In this document: one piece after another, positions 19,225-28,908 of the stretch
Layout of the letters: each line of letters starts with the position of its first letter
How positions within the stretch are numbered: position 1 is the first letter of the stretch
Source of the DNA: Obelidium mucronatum
Taxonomy: Eukaryota > Chytridiomycota > Chytridiomycetes > Chytridiales > Chytriomycetaceae
Assembly (NCBI GenBank): GCA_025765595.1
Contig: JAIVFH010000243.1
Location: 1 to 40,348, forward strand
DNA: 40,348 nucleotides
Direction: 5' to 3'
Position numbers and translations under genes: made by a program
Notes under the pieces: model-generated
Database searches by the model: none
What the model was told of the DNA's origin: nothing
The model's input: the letters and a program-made list of their open reading frames with translations, nothing else

Positions 19225-22200
19225 TCACAGCTCCCTATCGTCAATATCATCACTCCTGCCATCGCTTTCAGCTTCCTCATCGTCTTCGTCAATATTGTCA
19301 TCGTTCCTATCCTCTTCTTCTTCCTCGCCTCCACTATCTTTCCCAGCATCTTCTCCCAATGCTGCACCACCATTATTTTCTTTTTGAACGTCTAGCCGCT
19401 GCTGTACAGACGACGCCGCGTTGTTGTTTGTGAGCTCACGACCATCATCCAAACCACCACCACCTCCACCACCAGCACTACCAAGAGCATTACTAATCTC
19501 TCTTTTACTAACAAGCTTCTTTTTCTTCTTCCGTTTCCCAAACTCTACAAATTTGGATAAATCGCGTTTCTTTCCTCCTGCTCCTCCTCCTCCCCCCACC
19601 GCTGGCGGTGGAGAATCCATGAAATGAGAGCTGGACATGAGTCCCAAAGATTTCGACGTGAACTCCTTTTCGTAGATTTGAAACGGTTCATAAGAATAGA
19701 CCAACAGGTCTGACCACGCGTGTACTTTTGGAACGTCTGAATAGGGTCTTGCGGCTGAAGGACATGAGTGTTTGAAGTTGGGCCCGAAATTCATGGTGAG
19801 TGTTCCGAATTGGTAGGATGATACTGCAGGATAATATTTGCCTTTTTTGTTTTTGGGTATTTTTTAATGGGTATAGTATATTATTAAATTGAGAAGTTTT
19901 TGATATAGCGCACACACATTACCCCGCGCCTTACCGTTATATAAATCTGTGAAAGCCACACCCAACTCGACGCCGTTTTTAAAATATCGAATCTCACTGC
20001 CAGGCATCTTCACCATTGGTTTCGTTTTGAATTGCACATAACTTGCTTCCACACTCCAAAGTCTGCGAACCATGTTTTCAACATCTTTTGGAGGTGGTAG
20101 TGTGATCATTAACCCAAGAACGTCGCCGTCCGCTTTAAAAAATCAATTTAAGTATAAAACATTCTCTCAAAAAAAAAAGAAAAAAAAATGCACCCCTCCC
20201 TTACCGAATCCTTCAGAGAATTTGTTATTATCAGGTAGAACAATCGGCTTAGATTCATGAAATAAAGTCCCAGGAGAATCGCGGAACGAATAACTGAATT
20301 GGTCATACCCACAAGGAGCTTGAAGGTCACCAGAAATTTGAGACCATCCAACTCTATTAAAATAATTTTTTTTAAAGGTTTCGTCGTTTTGTAAAATTAT
20401 TCTTGGTTTTTCTCTTTTTTACCTTGCGTGGCCCGTCTCTTTGGAATTGAAAGTAACTTCGAAATACCAACATCCTTCATAGACTCCATGCGTCGCTTTA
20501 GACATGCGGTACCCTTTATCAGTGAAAACAGACAACCCATCATCTGAAATCCGCATTTGGGGCGCTGAATGGGTGAGTTCATTGCATAAGATGACTGGAC
20601 CGAATTCGGGATTGTTTAAATCTGGGTATAATACTATTTTTTTTTTTTTTGGGATCAAACACAGCAACACAAAAGATTCCGTTATGAAACTTGAAAGAAA
20701 AAGACAAAAGAGAAACCAACCAAAGATGGTGGACAAAATAAAAACAACTTACAAACGGAATTGGCCGCATCGACTTCTTCTGGCTCTAAAATTCGCGGTT
20801 GCGGTTTCGGTTTAATGAATTTCTTTTTCTTGACTTCGTTTTCCTTCTTCTGTTTGGTCGTTTGTTGGCATTAGATTCGGATGAAACCAGAAGGGCAGAT
20901 TAACAAAAAAAAACAGGACGAACACAACTTACGTTGCTGTTGACGGATTCATTATCAGATTCTCCATTGCCGTTTTGGTTCACTGAGTTGAGTGCTTCAA
21001 GCATTCTCTTTCCTCCGGCGCCAGCCTCCTTCTTTTTAGGGCCAGAGTTGCCAAGAGAGGTTGAAGGAGCGTCGGAAAAATTCCTGGCCACCAAGACAGG
21101 TTGAGGCGGTCTCGGAGGCGCACCAGGAAAGTCAACAAGAGTACCATCTGCAAGAATATCAAAGGCGGGTTGACGCGATCTTTTGCAGTCAATCTCGGAT
21201 GGGTGAATGTCCTTGTTGAATAATGCAAGGAAACTCGCTTTTTTATGGTTTCGTGTGGCAGTTTTTAGATATTGTATCCATCGGATGAGAATAGAGAAAA
21301 GAATCCATGGCATGCATCAAAAAGAGCATACTGCCTTTGGCGAAATGTAACCCACCTCCATCTCCAGGAAACTGATCCTTCCCAGTAAGAAACCTCAATT
21401 CCTCTTGAGCCACGTTATTAGCCGCCACAGTATTCCCGCCCCCACTCCCCACGATTGCAGACATGAGCGAATGAGTCCACGTTGCAGCTCTATTTTTAAG
21501 CCAAAACCGATCCCAATTGGCATCAACAAAAGCCGCCACCTGTTTCCGCGAGAAATAAAGCCTGTCATCGTGAGGACCGATTCTAGGAGGCGGTGGCGTG
21601 TGGGGAGAGTCTCTAGACCAGACGATTCCAGGTGGTGCGTTTGATTGGTATGTGAATTGGAATACGGCCAGATGTGCAATGTCGGAGAGGATGAGTGCCT
21701 GTCGTTGTAGTTTCTCGGTTGGTGGTTGTTGTTGCGGTGAACACTGTTTGCAGTAAAAGGCGAAAAAGTCGTCGCCGAGGAACGGCGGTTGAGACCATGT
21801 TTTGAACGCGTCGATGCATTCTATCAAAGCATAAAGTTTGGAGAGTTTAGTCTATATCGTGGAAAAGTGTTTTTTGGGATGAGTTTTTCGCGAACCTTTG
21901 TGGAATGTTTTGAGGCACTTTCGACATTGAAGCGGGGGATGCAACCGACTGTTTTACGAAAGAACCCGTCAGTCTCAAAAACAAGAGCAACTCAGATGTT
22001 AACCTTGGTTCCTTATGAACGCCGCAATAGCAAGGAGACGCGAATTGTTTCTGTTGCTGTTGTAGTTGTAGTTGTTGTTGCTGTTGTAGTTGTTGCTGTT
22101 GTAGTTGTTGTTGCTGTTGTTGCTGTTGTATCAGCAGTTGCGACTGTTGGACTTGAACATAGTGTGGGATTTGAGGATTCTGCTGCTGGTTCATACTTAT

Positions 22201-22434
22201 TGGAAGCAGATAGACTGGCTGGACAGCATGCATGCCTGACTGTGACTGTGGCTGTGACTGTGACTGCGTAGGCAGTTGGATGGACGGCAGAATGAACGAG
22301 ACAGGGTATGCCATTTGTTGTTGTTGTACTAGATGTTGTTGTTGTTGTACTAGCTGTTGTTGTTGTTGTACTAGTTGTTGTTGTTGCTGTATTTGCTGCA
22401 GCTGATGCAGTTGGCGTGCTTGTTCGCTGTCCAT
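19225..22434 (-). CDS. ASH2 / Bre2-type COMPASS subunit with PHD finger and SPRY domain
   Basis: Core subunit of Set1/MLL (COMPASS) histone H3K4 methyltransferase complexes. Minus-strand exons are 22434-22004, 21948-21896, 21820-21356, 21237-20933, 20849-20753, 20633-20423, 20353-20205, 20132-19923 and 19841-19225, giving 845 aa with frame kept throughout; the exon 3/4 junction is the least certain. Order: a Gln-rich N-terminus of about 130 residues; a PHD finger (C135-Y-C137, C152-R-K-C155, H160, C163, C185-K-Q-C188); a winged-helix-like region ([14 protein letters not shown]); a Lys-rich linker; a SPRY domain starting at [18 protein letters not shown] and closing with Y-Y-P-A-V-S; then a Gly-, Lys- and Asp/Glu-rich tail. 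Yeast Bre2 lacks the PHD; this one resembles the metazoan/S. pombe layout. Confidence 0.93.
22004..22434 (-). repeat. CAA/CAG repeat tract coding for polyglutamine in ASH2
   Basis: Exon 1 of ASH2 contains several imperfect CAA/CAG runs (main blocks about 22050-22135 and 22310-22420), with Q-Q-Q-Q-L-V repeats. Such tracts are usually disordered and length-variable. Confidence 0.85.
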
Positions 22435-22507
22435 CCTTTTATTTTATTTTTATTTTATTTTTTTTTATTTTATTTTATTTTATTTAATTTTATTTCACCT
22501 CTGCCAA
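22435..22507. promoter_or_regulatory. 73-bp bidirectional promoter made of TTTTA repeats
   Basis: The only sequence between the divergent start codons of ASH2 (left) and the acyltransferase (right). Almost all of it is repeated TTTTA/TTTTTA units with one TTTAATTTTA, leaving only a few non-AT bases next to the two ATGs. No other promoter element is visible, so initiation for both genes must use this tract or lie within the coding exons (inference). Confidence 0.7.
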
Positions 22508-23371
22508 ATGTTGGCGTTCCTCGCGCGCGTCTTTCTGCTCGGCGGCTCGTTCGCCGCGGCGTCGCTCGTCGGCGCAGCGGCGGCGCTCGCGGGCGGCGGC
22601 GCGTCCGCCAACGCCGCGGCCGCCGCCGCCGCGAGACTCGGCGCGGCGCCGCTCGGCATTTCCGTCGCCGGCGCCGGCGCGCCGCACGCCGCCGCCGCGC
22701 GCCGCCCCGCCGTCTTCGTGTGGTGAGTCATCGCTTGCGGCGATCGTGACTCACGCGCGGCGCACGAAGCAACCACCAGAACATCCTCGATCTGCTGCTG
22801 CTCGGATTCGTCTTTCCCGCAAACTGCGCAATCCTGGCAAAGTCAAGCTTCAAATACATTCCATTCATGGGCCTGTTTCTGTGGCTGGCAGACAACATCT
22901 TCATCGACAGGGAAAACGCAAAGAGCGCCGCAAAGACAATGGCCTTTGTGGCCCGCGAAATGAAGCGGAAGAATGTGCGTGCGTGCGTGCTTTTCTCCAT
23001 CCATCTGTTTGCTTGTTTTTTTGATTCTTCAACAGGTAGGAATCTTCATGTTTCCTGAAGGCACGAGAAGTTATCAGAGAGACAATTCTATGCTGCCCTT
23101 CAAAAAGGGCGCCTTTCGTCTTGCAATAGAGGGTCAGGTACCGATTGTACCTATTGTCATTTCTACATATTATGATGTCTGTGATCCCAAACGAGGAATC
23201 TTTAAAGGAGGAAACGTTCGAGTTCAAGTTTTGCCTCCGATTTCAACAATTGGGAAAACTGATGCGGACTTGGATGATTTATTACATTCAACACGTGAAT
23301 TGATGATTAATACGTTGAGAGAGATTTCATTGCCTCCTCCAACCACAATAAAGATTAAAAGTAAACTCTGA
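22508..23371 (+). CDS. 1-acyl-sn-glycerol-3-phosphate acyltransferase (PlsC/AGPAT/Slc1 type)
   Basis: Acylates lysophosphatidic acid to phosphatidic acid at membranes. Exons 22508-22722, 22770-22974 and 23036-23371 give 251 aa. The catalytic H-x4-D motif is N-H-Q-N-I-L-D (His74, Asp79). The substrate-binding motif F-P-E-G-T-R-S is at 146-152, and V-P-I-V-P-I-V forms block IV. A hydrophobic, Ala-rich N-terminus replaces the usual membrane helix. Exon 1 is extremely GC-rich with almost only G/C third positions, in contrast to exons 2-3. Intron 1 (47 nt) folds back on itself. The first exon ends in V-F-V-C, joining exactly to N-H-Q, so the splice is well supported. Confidence 0.93.
22723..22754 (+). 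other. inverted repeat covering the 5' splice site of intron 1
   Basis: GTGAGTCA (22723-22730) pairs with TGACTCAC (22747-22754), extended by TCGC (22731-22734) with GCGA (22740-22743). The loop is 5 nt, with a 3-nt bulge. The first stem strand is the splice donor itself. Both arms also contain TGASTCA, the AP-1/Gcn4-type bZIP site. Confidence 0.85.
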
Positions 23372-23460
23372 CACGCCATCGCCGAAGGCATATTTATATA
23401 TTTTTCATTTGTTCTGTTTTTTGTAAGACTTTGATTCTTTTTTGCTTCAAACCTCATCAA
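23372..23460. other. short convergent intergenic region with a partial palindrome
   Basis: 89 bp between two convergent stop codons. GCCGAAGGC at 23381-23389, just after the acyltransferase stop, resembles the core of the palindromes at 11374-11587. Confidence 0.5.
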
Positions 23461-26290
23461 TCATGAACAACGGCGTTCCTCCAAAAGGCCCGTTACCGTG
23501 TTATCAATCACACTCGCCATCTTTGCGCGAAGAGATTCAAAGGCCTCGTTAATAGACACTCGCTCGACCATCTCAGATTCTAACCACACTATCCTCTTTC
23601 CTTGCTCCTCAACAACTTGTCTGGCTTCATTCAGCTTTGCTTCCAGCCCACGAATCAGCTTCTTATTGTCCCCCAAATACCCATTCGCAACAACCGCCTC
23701 TTGAGTCATCTTTTCCACACTCTGACTTAGCTTATCCAACTCCTTTTCCTTCTTCTTGAGCTTCTTTTTCCGCTTCTCCAAATCACCCAGTAACCCCTCC
23801 CTTTCAGACTTGATTGTTCCCAACTCCACAATCAAATCAATGTTCATTCCTTTGATGCCATCCAACTCAACTCTGGCTACATCCATCTCGGCTTTCAATT
23901 TATCCGTTTCCAACTCCTTGATTCGCTCTGATTCAACAGCGTCCGCCAGCGCCACTTCCAGTTTACATATGCTTTCTTTATCCAATCGCGAAGCTTCCGT
24001 TAATGCTTGCGTTTTCGCTTCCAAGTTCTGAACCGCGTTTTCCAAATCTTGCAACCGACTGTTTTCAATCAACAGTTCGTCCACTCTTGTTTGGAGATTG
24101 TGTACATCTGCAACAAGGCCATCGACGGTTGATTTCCATGTTTCTTCTTTGCTATTCCATTCCAATAACTGGGTTTCGAGGTCAACGTTTTTGGTTGTTA
24201 AGGCTTCAACGGCGCTTTCAAGCTCCACTATTTCCTCCTTCTCTCGGGTCTCGTTGTTGAGATTATTGTCTTGAGAGTCGTCGTCGTTTGATTTGATTGA
24301 AGCGTCTGACGTAGAAACCCTTGTTGCAGCAGCAGCAGCAGCAGCGGCAGCAGCTCGCAACTCATTCACCTCCCTCTCCCTTTTGCGTAGCTTTTTGCCT
24401 CGTTTTTCGTGATCCGCAAAAAGTTGTGCGTGCTGCGCTTTTAGAGATTCCAAGGCAATCAATGATTCTTGGGTAGATTTCGACAGAGATGAGAGTTCTG
24501 CTTCCTTTTCAACCAGTTTGGATTCGAGATTTTTCATAATAACAATAGTGGCAGTAGTAGATGTCGGTTCGGGAGATGGACTGGGTTCCAGAGGAATAGT
24601 GGTAGTGTTGCTCATTTGTGATGTTGAGGTTTCTTCTTTATCGTCTCTTGTAACAGATTTAGTTGATGTTGCTTCGGCTCGATTGGTTTCCGAATCCATT
24701 CCTGTTGTTGCTGTGGTTGCAATTGCGTTTTGTACATTTGATGCTGAATAATTGAGGAGAGACAATGCAGTTGTTGTTGATGATTGCGGTAAAACAGTTG
24801 TTGAGTCTGAAGGTGACTTTGCGGTAATATCCGATAACTCTGTTTGAAGCCGAATGATTGTTGATTCATGCACATGAAATGCTTCAGTTAAAGGAGATAT
24901 TTCGGTTTCATGGTGGTTGCAGACGGGTGCTTTGGTATTTGAGGCTTCGATTTGTTGTTTCAATTGATTGATTATGGTATTCTTGATCTCAATGGTTTCA
25001 ATGTGTTTGGATATTTCGGATTCCAAGTCTTCAATTTGGTCTTGGACATTGTCAGGAACAGTTGATAAACTGTTGGATCCAGGCACCGAAGTCGCTTTCG
25101 CAGTCATTGAAGAATAGAGCTCAGCCGTTATCGACGATAACGACGTTTTCAATGCAGCGTTCTCGGTTTCCCTCTCCTTCAGTTTCGCCAATGCAGTAAA
25201 ATGCTGTGACTTGATGTCATCCAGTTCAGCTCGCAGGGCAACAACGTTGGCGGAATCCCAACGAAGCGAACTCAATTCCTGGGCCTGTTGATCCACTTGA
25301 CACTGAGCCTGTTTGAGTTCTTCCTTCATCAAATCGGTTATTTGATGACTCGATTGTAGCTCCCCTTTCAATGCGTCAATCTCTTCATGCAGTGATTGAA
25401 CCATCCCGCCCAATTGTGAAACTTGCTTCTCCTTCTCATCCATCTCTTCTTGACTCACACCGCTGCTGCTGCTGCTACTACTCCCACTACCCATGCGATT
25501 ATAAATCCGGACTGGTAAGTCTTTGGCCGTCTCCATCAACTCCTCTGTTCGATCCAACCACTTGTTCCCGCCCGTTTTGGCAGAGACAAGGAACGAGTTG
25601 CCCAGCCCAAACAGTGTGACACCGATACAGTAGCCTTCAATGTCGGCATCGATTCCGCCCATTAGCTTCAACCCTTTGAGGTACGAGTCGACTTGAATCT
25701 GGGATTGTAGTTCGGTCCGGGCTACGTCAGTGATCCCGCCTTTGATTTGCAACTGCAAGGTCCGCAGCTTTCGGGAGGATCGAGTTGCATTGCTTTCAAC
25801 ATACGTCTGGACCTGATCAATGGGAGGGATTAGGGGTCTAAGCCAAACAACATGGCAATACACAAATCAAACAAAAACCAACCAAAGAATCCATTGGATC
25901 CAACAACTTCTTCTTCCCACCACCCGCAGCAGCAGCAGCAGCACCAGGTGCATCCAATTTATGCGAAAGATCTTTAAACAGCGAGAACCCAACATACCCC
26001 AAATCCACAATCAGACTAAACCCGCCCATACTCAACACAAGGTCAATCAGCTGCACCTGTCCCCCATCGACAACCACGCGGCTGAACTGCTTGATGCTGG
26101 TGAAGCCGCTTTGCGATGCCGCTGAAACAACGAGTTGGCGGAAACATTCCTGATTGAATCCGGTGCCCATGCAGAGACTGGGGAGGGCGATGCTGGACAT
26201 GCGGAGTTTGAGCAGCTTGATGAGGGTTGCGAAGGCGCCCCATATGGGTAGTGATAGGTCTAGTGATGATGATGGGGGATCTGCAGCCAT
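23461..26290 (-). CDS. long coiled-coil protein with hydrophobic N-terminal region
   Basis: Two exons, 26290-25883 and 25812-23461, give 919 aa. Intron (70 nt): GTTGGT donor, CCCTAATCC branch-like sequence and ATCAG acceptor. Splicing joins D-P-M-D-S-L to V-Q-T-Y-V-E-S in frame; the alternative acceptor at CTTAG breaks frame. The first 250 residues are mixed, with hydrophobic stretches (S-M-G-G-F-S-L-I-V-D-L-G-Y-V-G-F; Y-C-I-G-V-T-L-F-G-L-G-N-S-F-L-V) that may associate with a membrane, plus an Ala/Gly run. The rest is a long heptad-rich coiled coil with Glu/Lys/Leu/Gln bias, interrupted by a Ser/Thr-rich hinge of about 120 residues and a poly-Ala stretch. The general design is that of a tether or golgin, but no family is recognised. 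Confidence 0.7.
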
Positions 26291-26547
26291 AAATTATTAT
26301 TTTTTTTTTGGAACTTGTAATTTTGATTGCGGCGAAGCGGGCTTTGAAAAAAAAAATTGGTTCCTTCTTGAAACAAAGTGATGATAGAAACTCCATAATC
26401 TTCCGAGTCGCGTAGAGATGGAAAGCTGTCAAAATAATCAAATATAAATGTAAATTATTGTCGTAACTTCCAAGCCTTCCAGAAGGATAAAAGAAAGACA
26501 ACAACCAAAAAAAAATCAAAAAAAACAAAACTCCAATATTGAATCCT
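26291..26547. other. divergent intergenic region
   Basis: 257 bp between the coiled-coil gene (left) and the first secreted peptide gene (right). A/T homopolymers and an AATATAAATG-like stretch near 26440 are seen; no RNA gene. Confidence 0.4.
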
Positions 26548-26682
26548 ATGAGCATTCAAAGATTCTTAACCATTGTGATGGTCATGGTTCTTGCGAGTCT
26601 TGCCCTTGTTCAAGCTTCAAGTGATCATCCATGGGTTGACAAGTCCCACAGAATCAAGATTGACTCGGCTGGACGAAAGTAG
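26548..26682 (+). CDS. small secreted peptide (44 aa precursor)
   Basis: ATG at 26548 after an A-rich leader (TCCTATG). The precursor starts M-S-I-Q-R-F-L-T-I-V-M-V-M-V-L-A-S-L-A, a classical signal peptide ending A-L-V-Q-A at residue 23. The predicted mature peptide is 21 residues, S-S-D-H-P-W-V-D-K-S-H-R-I-K-I-D and a basic end, without cysteines. It is too short for standard gene finders. A poly(A)-like AATAAA precursor (ACAATAAAAAG) lies at about 26757. No family recognised; the signal peptide, separate 5' and 3' signals and a similar neighbour support it being a real gene. Confidence 0.6.
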   Translation: MSIQRFLTIVMVMVLASLALVQASSDHPWVDKSHRIKIDSAGRK

Positions 26683-26961
26683 AAGTTACAAACGACAGGT
26701 TTTTCACGGTTTTTTTGGGGCGGCGCCTTTTAATATACATCAGACTCAAGGGATAAACAATAAAAAGCTCTATTTCATTTTATTTGCTTTCTTGTCAAAA
26801 GCACCAAAACGTGCACTTGTGCACGCGACAACAATCCGCCAAAAATAGAAGCCAAAAAAAAAAGTAGCCGATGGAATACCAAAGAACAAAGGGATTACAA
26901 TAAAAAAGACTGCAAGAAACCAGCCGACATAAAAGTAACACATAAACAAGAACATCCAAAA
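26683..26961. other. spacer between the two peptide genes
   Basis: 279 bp, AT-rich, with oligo-T and oligo-A runs. It contains the likely 3' end of the first peptide transcript and the promoter of the second. Confidence 0.4.
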
Positions 26962-27072
26962 ATGAGATTCCAAGCCATCCTCCTCCTCGTTGCCGCTGCC
27001 CTTGCTATTGCACAACCACTCGAGCACCACGACATTGACAACCTCAAGCAGCATGGTCACCACGACGCCTGA
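26962..27072 (+). CDS. small secreted His-rich peptide (36 aa precursor)
   Basis: ATG at 26962 in an A-rich context (CCAAAAATG). Signal peptide M-R-F-Q-A-I-L-L-L-V-A-A-A-L-A-I-A with cleavage expected at residue 17. The mature peptide is about 19 residues: Q-P-L-E-H-H-D-I-D-N-L-K-Q-H-G-H-H-D-A. Five His and three Asp in 19 residues suggest metal (Zn/Cu/Ni) binding, by composition only. An AATAAAAGG lies about 50 bp after the stop, suitable as a polyadenylation signal. No family recognised. Confidence 0.6.
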   Translation: MRFQAILLLVAAALAIAQPLEHHDIDNLKQHGHHDA

Positions 27073-27240
27073 GTAGATGTACACTCTTCTTCTTGCAATT
27101 GGAATATCTATAAAATGCATTGCAATAAAAGGATCTCAAAAAAACCTCGCTTCTTTTATTTTTGTCGGGGATTTGTTTTCCCCCCCTCCCCTCAAACCAC
27201 CTTATTTAAAATACTCTGCGGAGTTTGATAGACGTGGCTG

Positions 27241-27539
27241 ATGGATCTCGACTGGTGCTTCGTGTGCGACAAGCGGCTGACGGTAAGTTGGCCTTCCGTG
27301 CTTTGCATCGCGGCAACCAACCAGCGCGCAAACAGCATCCCGGCCTTTACTGCTCAACGCTGTGCGGCGAAGAAGACCGCAGCCTTCCCAAAGGAGCGAC
27401 TGGCGAACCACTGCCACTGCAGAATCTCGACAGACCCGTGAGCGCACTGCTGCAAACCACTGCCAATCCAGCACCACGGCGGCTTCTTTCGCCTGAATTC
27501 TCGTTGCAATTTAAATCACGCAATCGACGTCGAGTGTAG
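27241..27539 (+). CDS. Ecl1-like zinc-binding protein, copy 1
   Basis: Exons 27241-27282 and 27336-27539 (intron 53 nt, GTAAGT...ACAG) give 81 aa. It begins M-D-L-D-W-C-F-V-C-D-K-R-L, joined to H-P-G-L-Y-C-S-T-L-C, giving C-x2-C and Y-C-S-x2-C. This is the N-terminal zinc motif of the fungal Ecl1 (extender of chronological lifespan) family, small proteins of about 80 aa induced by starvation in fission yeast (known). The C-terminus S-P-E-F-S-L-Q-F-K-S-R-N-R-R-R-V is repeated almost exactly in copies 2 and 3. Without the intron the ATG frame does not reach the Y-C-S half, so splicing is needed. Confidence 0.82.
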
Positions 27540-28018
27540 AAAGGAATTTCGTCTCTCTCATAATTGTGTCTATCTTTATTGTTGCTGCAACTGGATGATT
27601 CCTATGTCCATGCCAAACCATTCATCAAAAACTCATTGTATCTATTGTTATTATTATTTGCTCAGCCTATATTTATACACCGTGTACCTATTTTTTTTTT
27701 TTTTATTTTTTTTATTTTTTGCTGTTTTTCCATCTATTATTATTTTCAAATATCCTCATTATATGGTGATTGTGTGATAAATAACCAAGTTCCACATCAC
27801 TTTAAATGGTTACGTAATGAGTTTATACGAGTGACGTGTTTGTTGCATATTGTGGTCAAGTCGCATGTTTTTTTTGTTGTGACTCGATTTTGAAGGATTT
27901 GAAATCTCCACCATGTCATCACGAATCATTAGAAATTGGATAAAAAAACAGTTCAAAAACAGAAAGAACTATTTAACTCTCCAAAAGAAAAAACAAACCC
28001 GTCTTATTCTTCAAAAAC
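27540..28018. other. intergenic region between Ecl1-like copies 1 and 2
   Basis: 479 bp, strongly AT-rich with T/A runs (notably about 27690-27720). No gene, tRNA or repeat recognised; presumed 3' UTR and promoter. Confidence 0.4.
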
Positions 28019-28432
28019 ATGGAAACTTTCACAAACTGGTGTCTTGTCTGTGAGCGCAAGCTTGCCCACGAAGCGACTTACTGCTCTCTGGACTGTCTCA
28101 AGTCCGATTACAAACACATGATCACAACGCACTCAACTGTTCGTCGAAACTCTGCCTGCTCGACTTCTTCTCAAGAGAGTGAAAGCGCCTTGACTATCGA
28201 TTCTTTTGGGCAATGGTCCCCTTCAACAAAGAATAAGCGCCGCAACATCTGCCCGCCGTCTCCGACGCCTTCAAACTACTCTATTAATTCCCAGATATCT
28301 GCAACAAGGAGTGTAGATTCAAATGAATCAAGATCATGGATTGTGCCAAACGAATCTTTCGAAATGACTCATTCTCTTTTGGCACCCGCGTTTTCACTGG
28401 AGTTCAAGTCTCGTGGATCAAGGAGGTTTTAA
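28019..28432 (+). CDS. Ecl1-like zinc-binding protein, copy 2
   Basis: 137 aa, single exon; it lacks the intron that splits the zinc motif in copies 1 and 4. Starts M-E-T-F-T-N-W-C-L-V-C-E-R-K-L, then A-T-Y-C-S-L-D-C-L-K-S-D. The middle is Ser/Thr-rich and presumably disordered, with S-P-T-P-S and R-R-N-I-C-P-P-S-P. The C-terminus is L-L-A-P-A-F-S-L-E-F-K-S-R-G-S-R-R-F, the shared motif. It is closest to copy 3, with which it shares the T-H-S-L-L-A-P / T-Q-S-I-L-A-P lead-in. Confidence 0.8.
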   Translation: METFTNWCLVCERKLAHEATYCSLDCLKSDYKHMITTHSTVRRNSACSTSSQESESALTIDSFGQWSPSTKNKRRNICPPSPTPSNYSINSQISATRSVDSNESRSWIVPNESFEMTHSLLAPAFSLEFKSRGSRRF

Positions 28433-28908
28433 TCCTTGACAAGTTACAACAATCCTTTCTTAAAAAATAATTCGTTTTTCTTTTGTATCTTTATTCGGAT
28501 TTGAAATTCGTCCATTAGCACCGTAAATAAATATCTTTAACTCTTACGCTTATTGAATCTTTCGAATATCAATTTTATAATGACTTATAACTGCGATTCC
28601 AGATTGACATCTTGTTGGGAAGGAATCTCGCCAACTAACTTTTTCTGGACATTCTCGAAAGGCTTTAGCCTAGGATAATGCCGCAATACTTAATGATTAA
28701 ATAAATATTAATTCGTCATATTTGTTATTCGTATGGCGCAATTTGAACACATCATTTTTTGTAGTGCGCGTGAGAATTGCACCATTTCTCTTTGCATCAT
28801 TTTCATTGATGACGCCAACCCCATGATCCAAAAAGATAAATAGGAGCAAGAGAAGAAGCCACTCTATCCACAACCATACCGAAGCTCAAAAAAAAAACCA
28901 AAAGCGAA
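28433..28908. other. intergenic region between Ecl1-like copies 2 and 3
   Basis: 476 bp, AT-rich. A TATA-like AAAGATAAATAGG lies about 70 bp upstream of the next ATG. Nothing else recognised. Confidence 0.4.

Noticed and set aside
19590..19612. CCACCGC-TG-GCGGTGG palindrome resembling the 11.4-kb elements
   Set aside because: Lies in Pro/Gly codons of the ASH2 tail and has a different core; most likely coincidence.
22490..22776. Several long ORFs on both strands over the GC-rich exon
   Set aside because: High GC removes stop codons from all frames; only the plus frame joins to the acyltransferase motifs.
25838..25882. 45-nt intron ending CTTAG in the coiled-coil gene
   Set aside because: It would leave the downstream exon out of frame; the ATCAG acceptor 25 nt further keeps frame.
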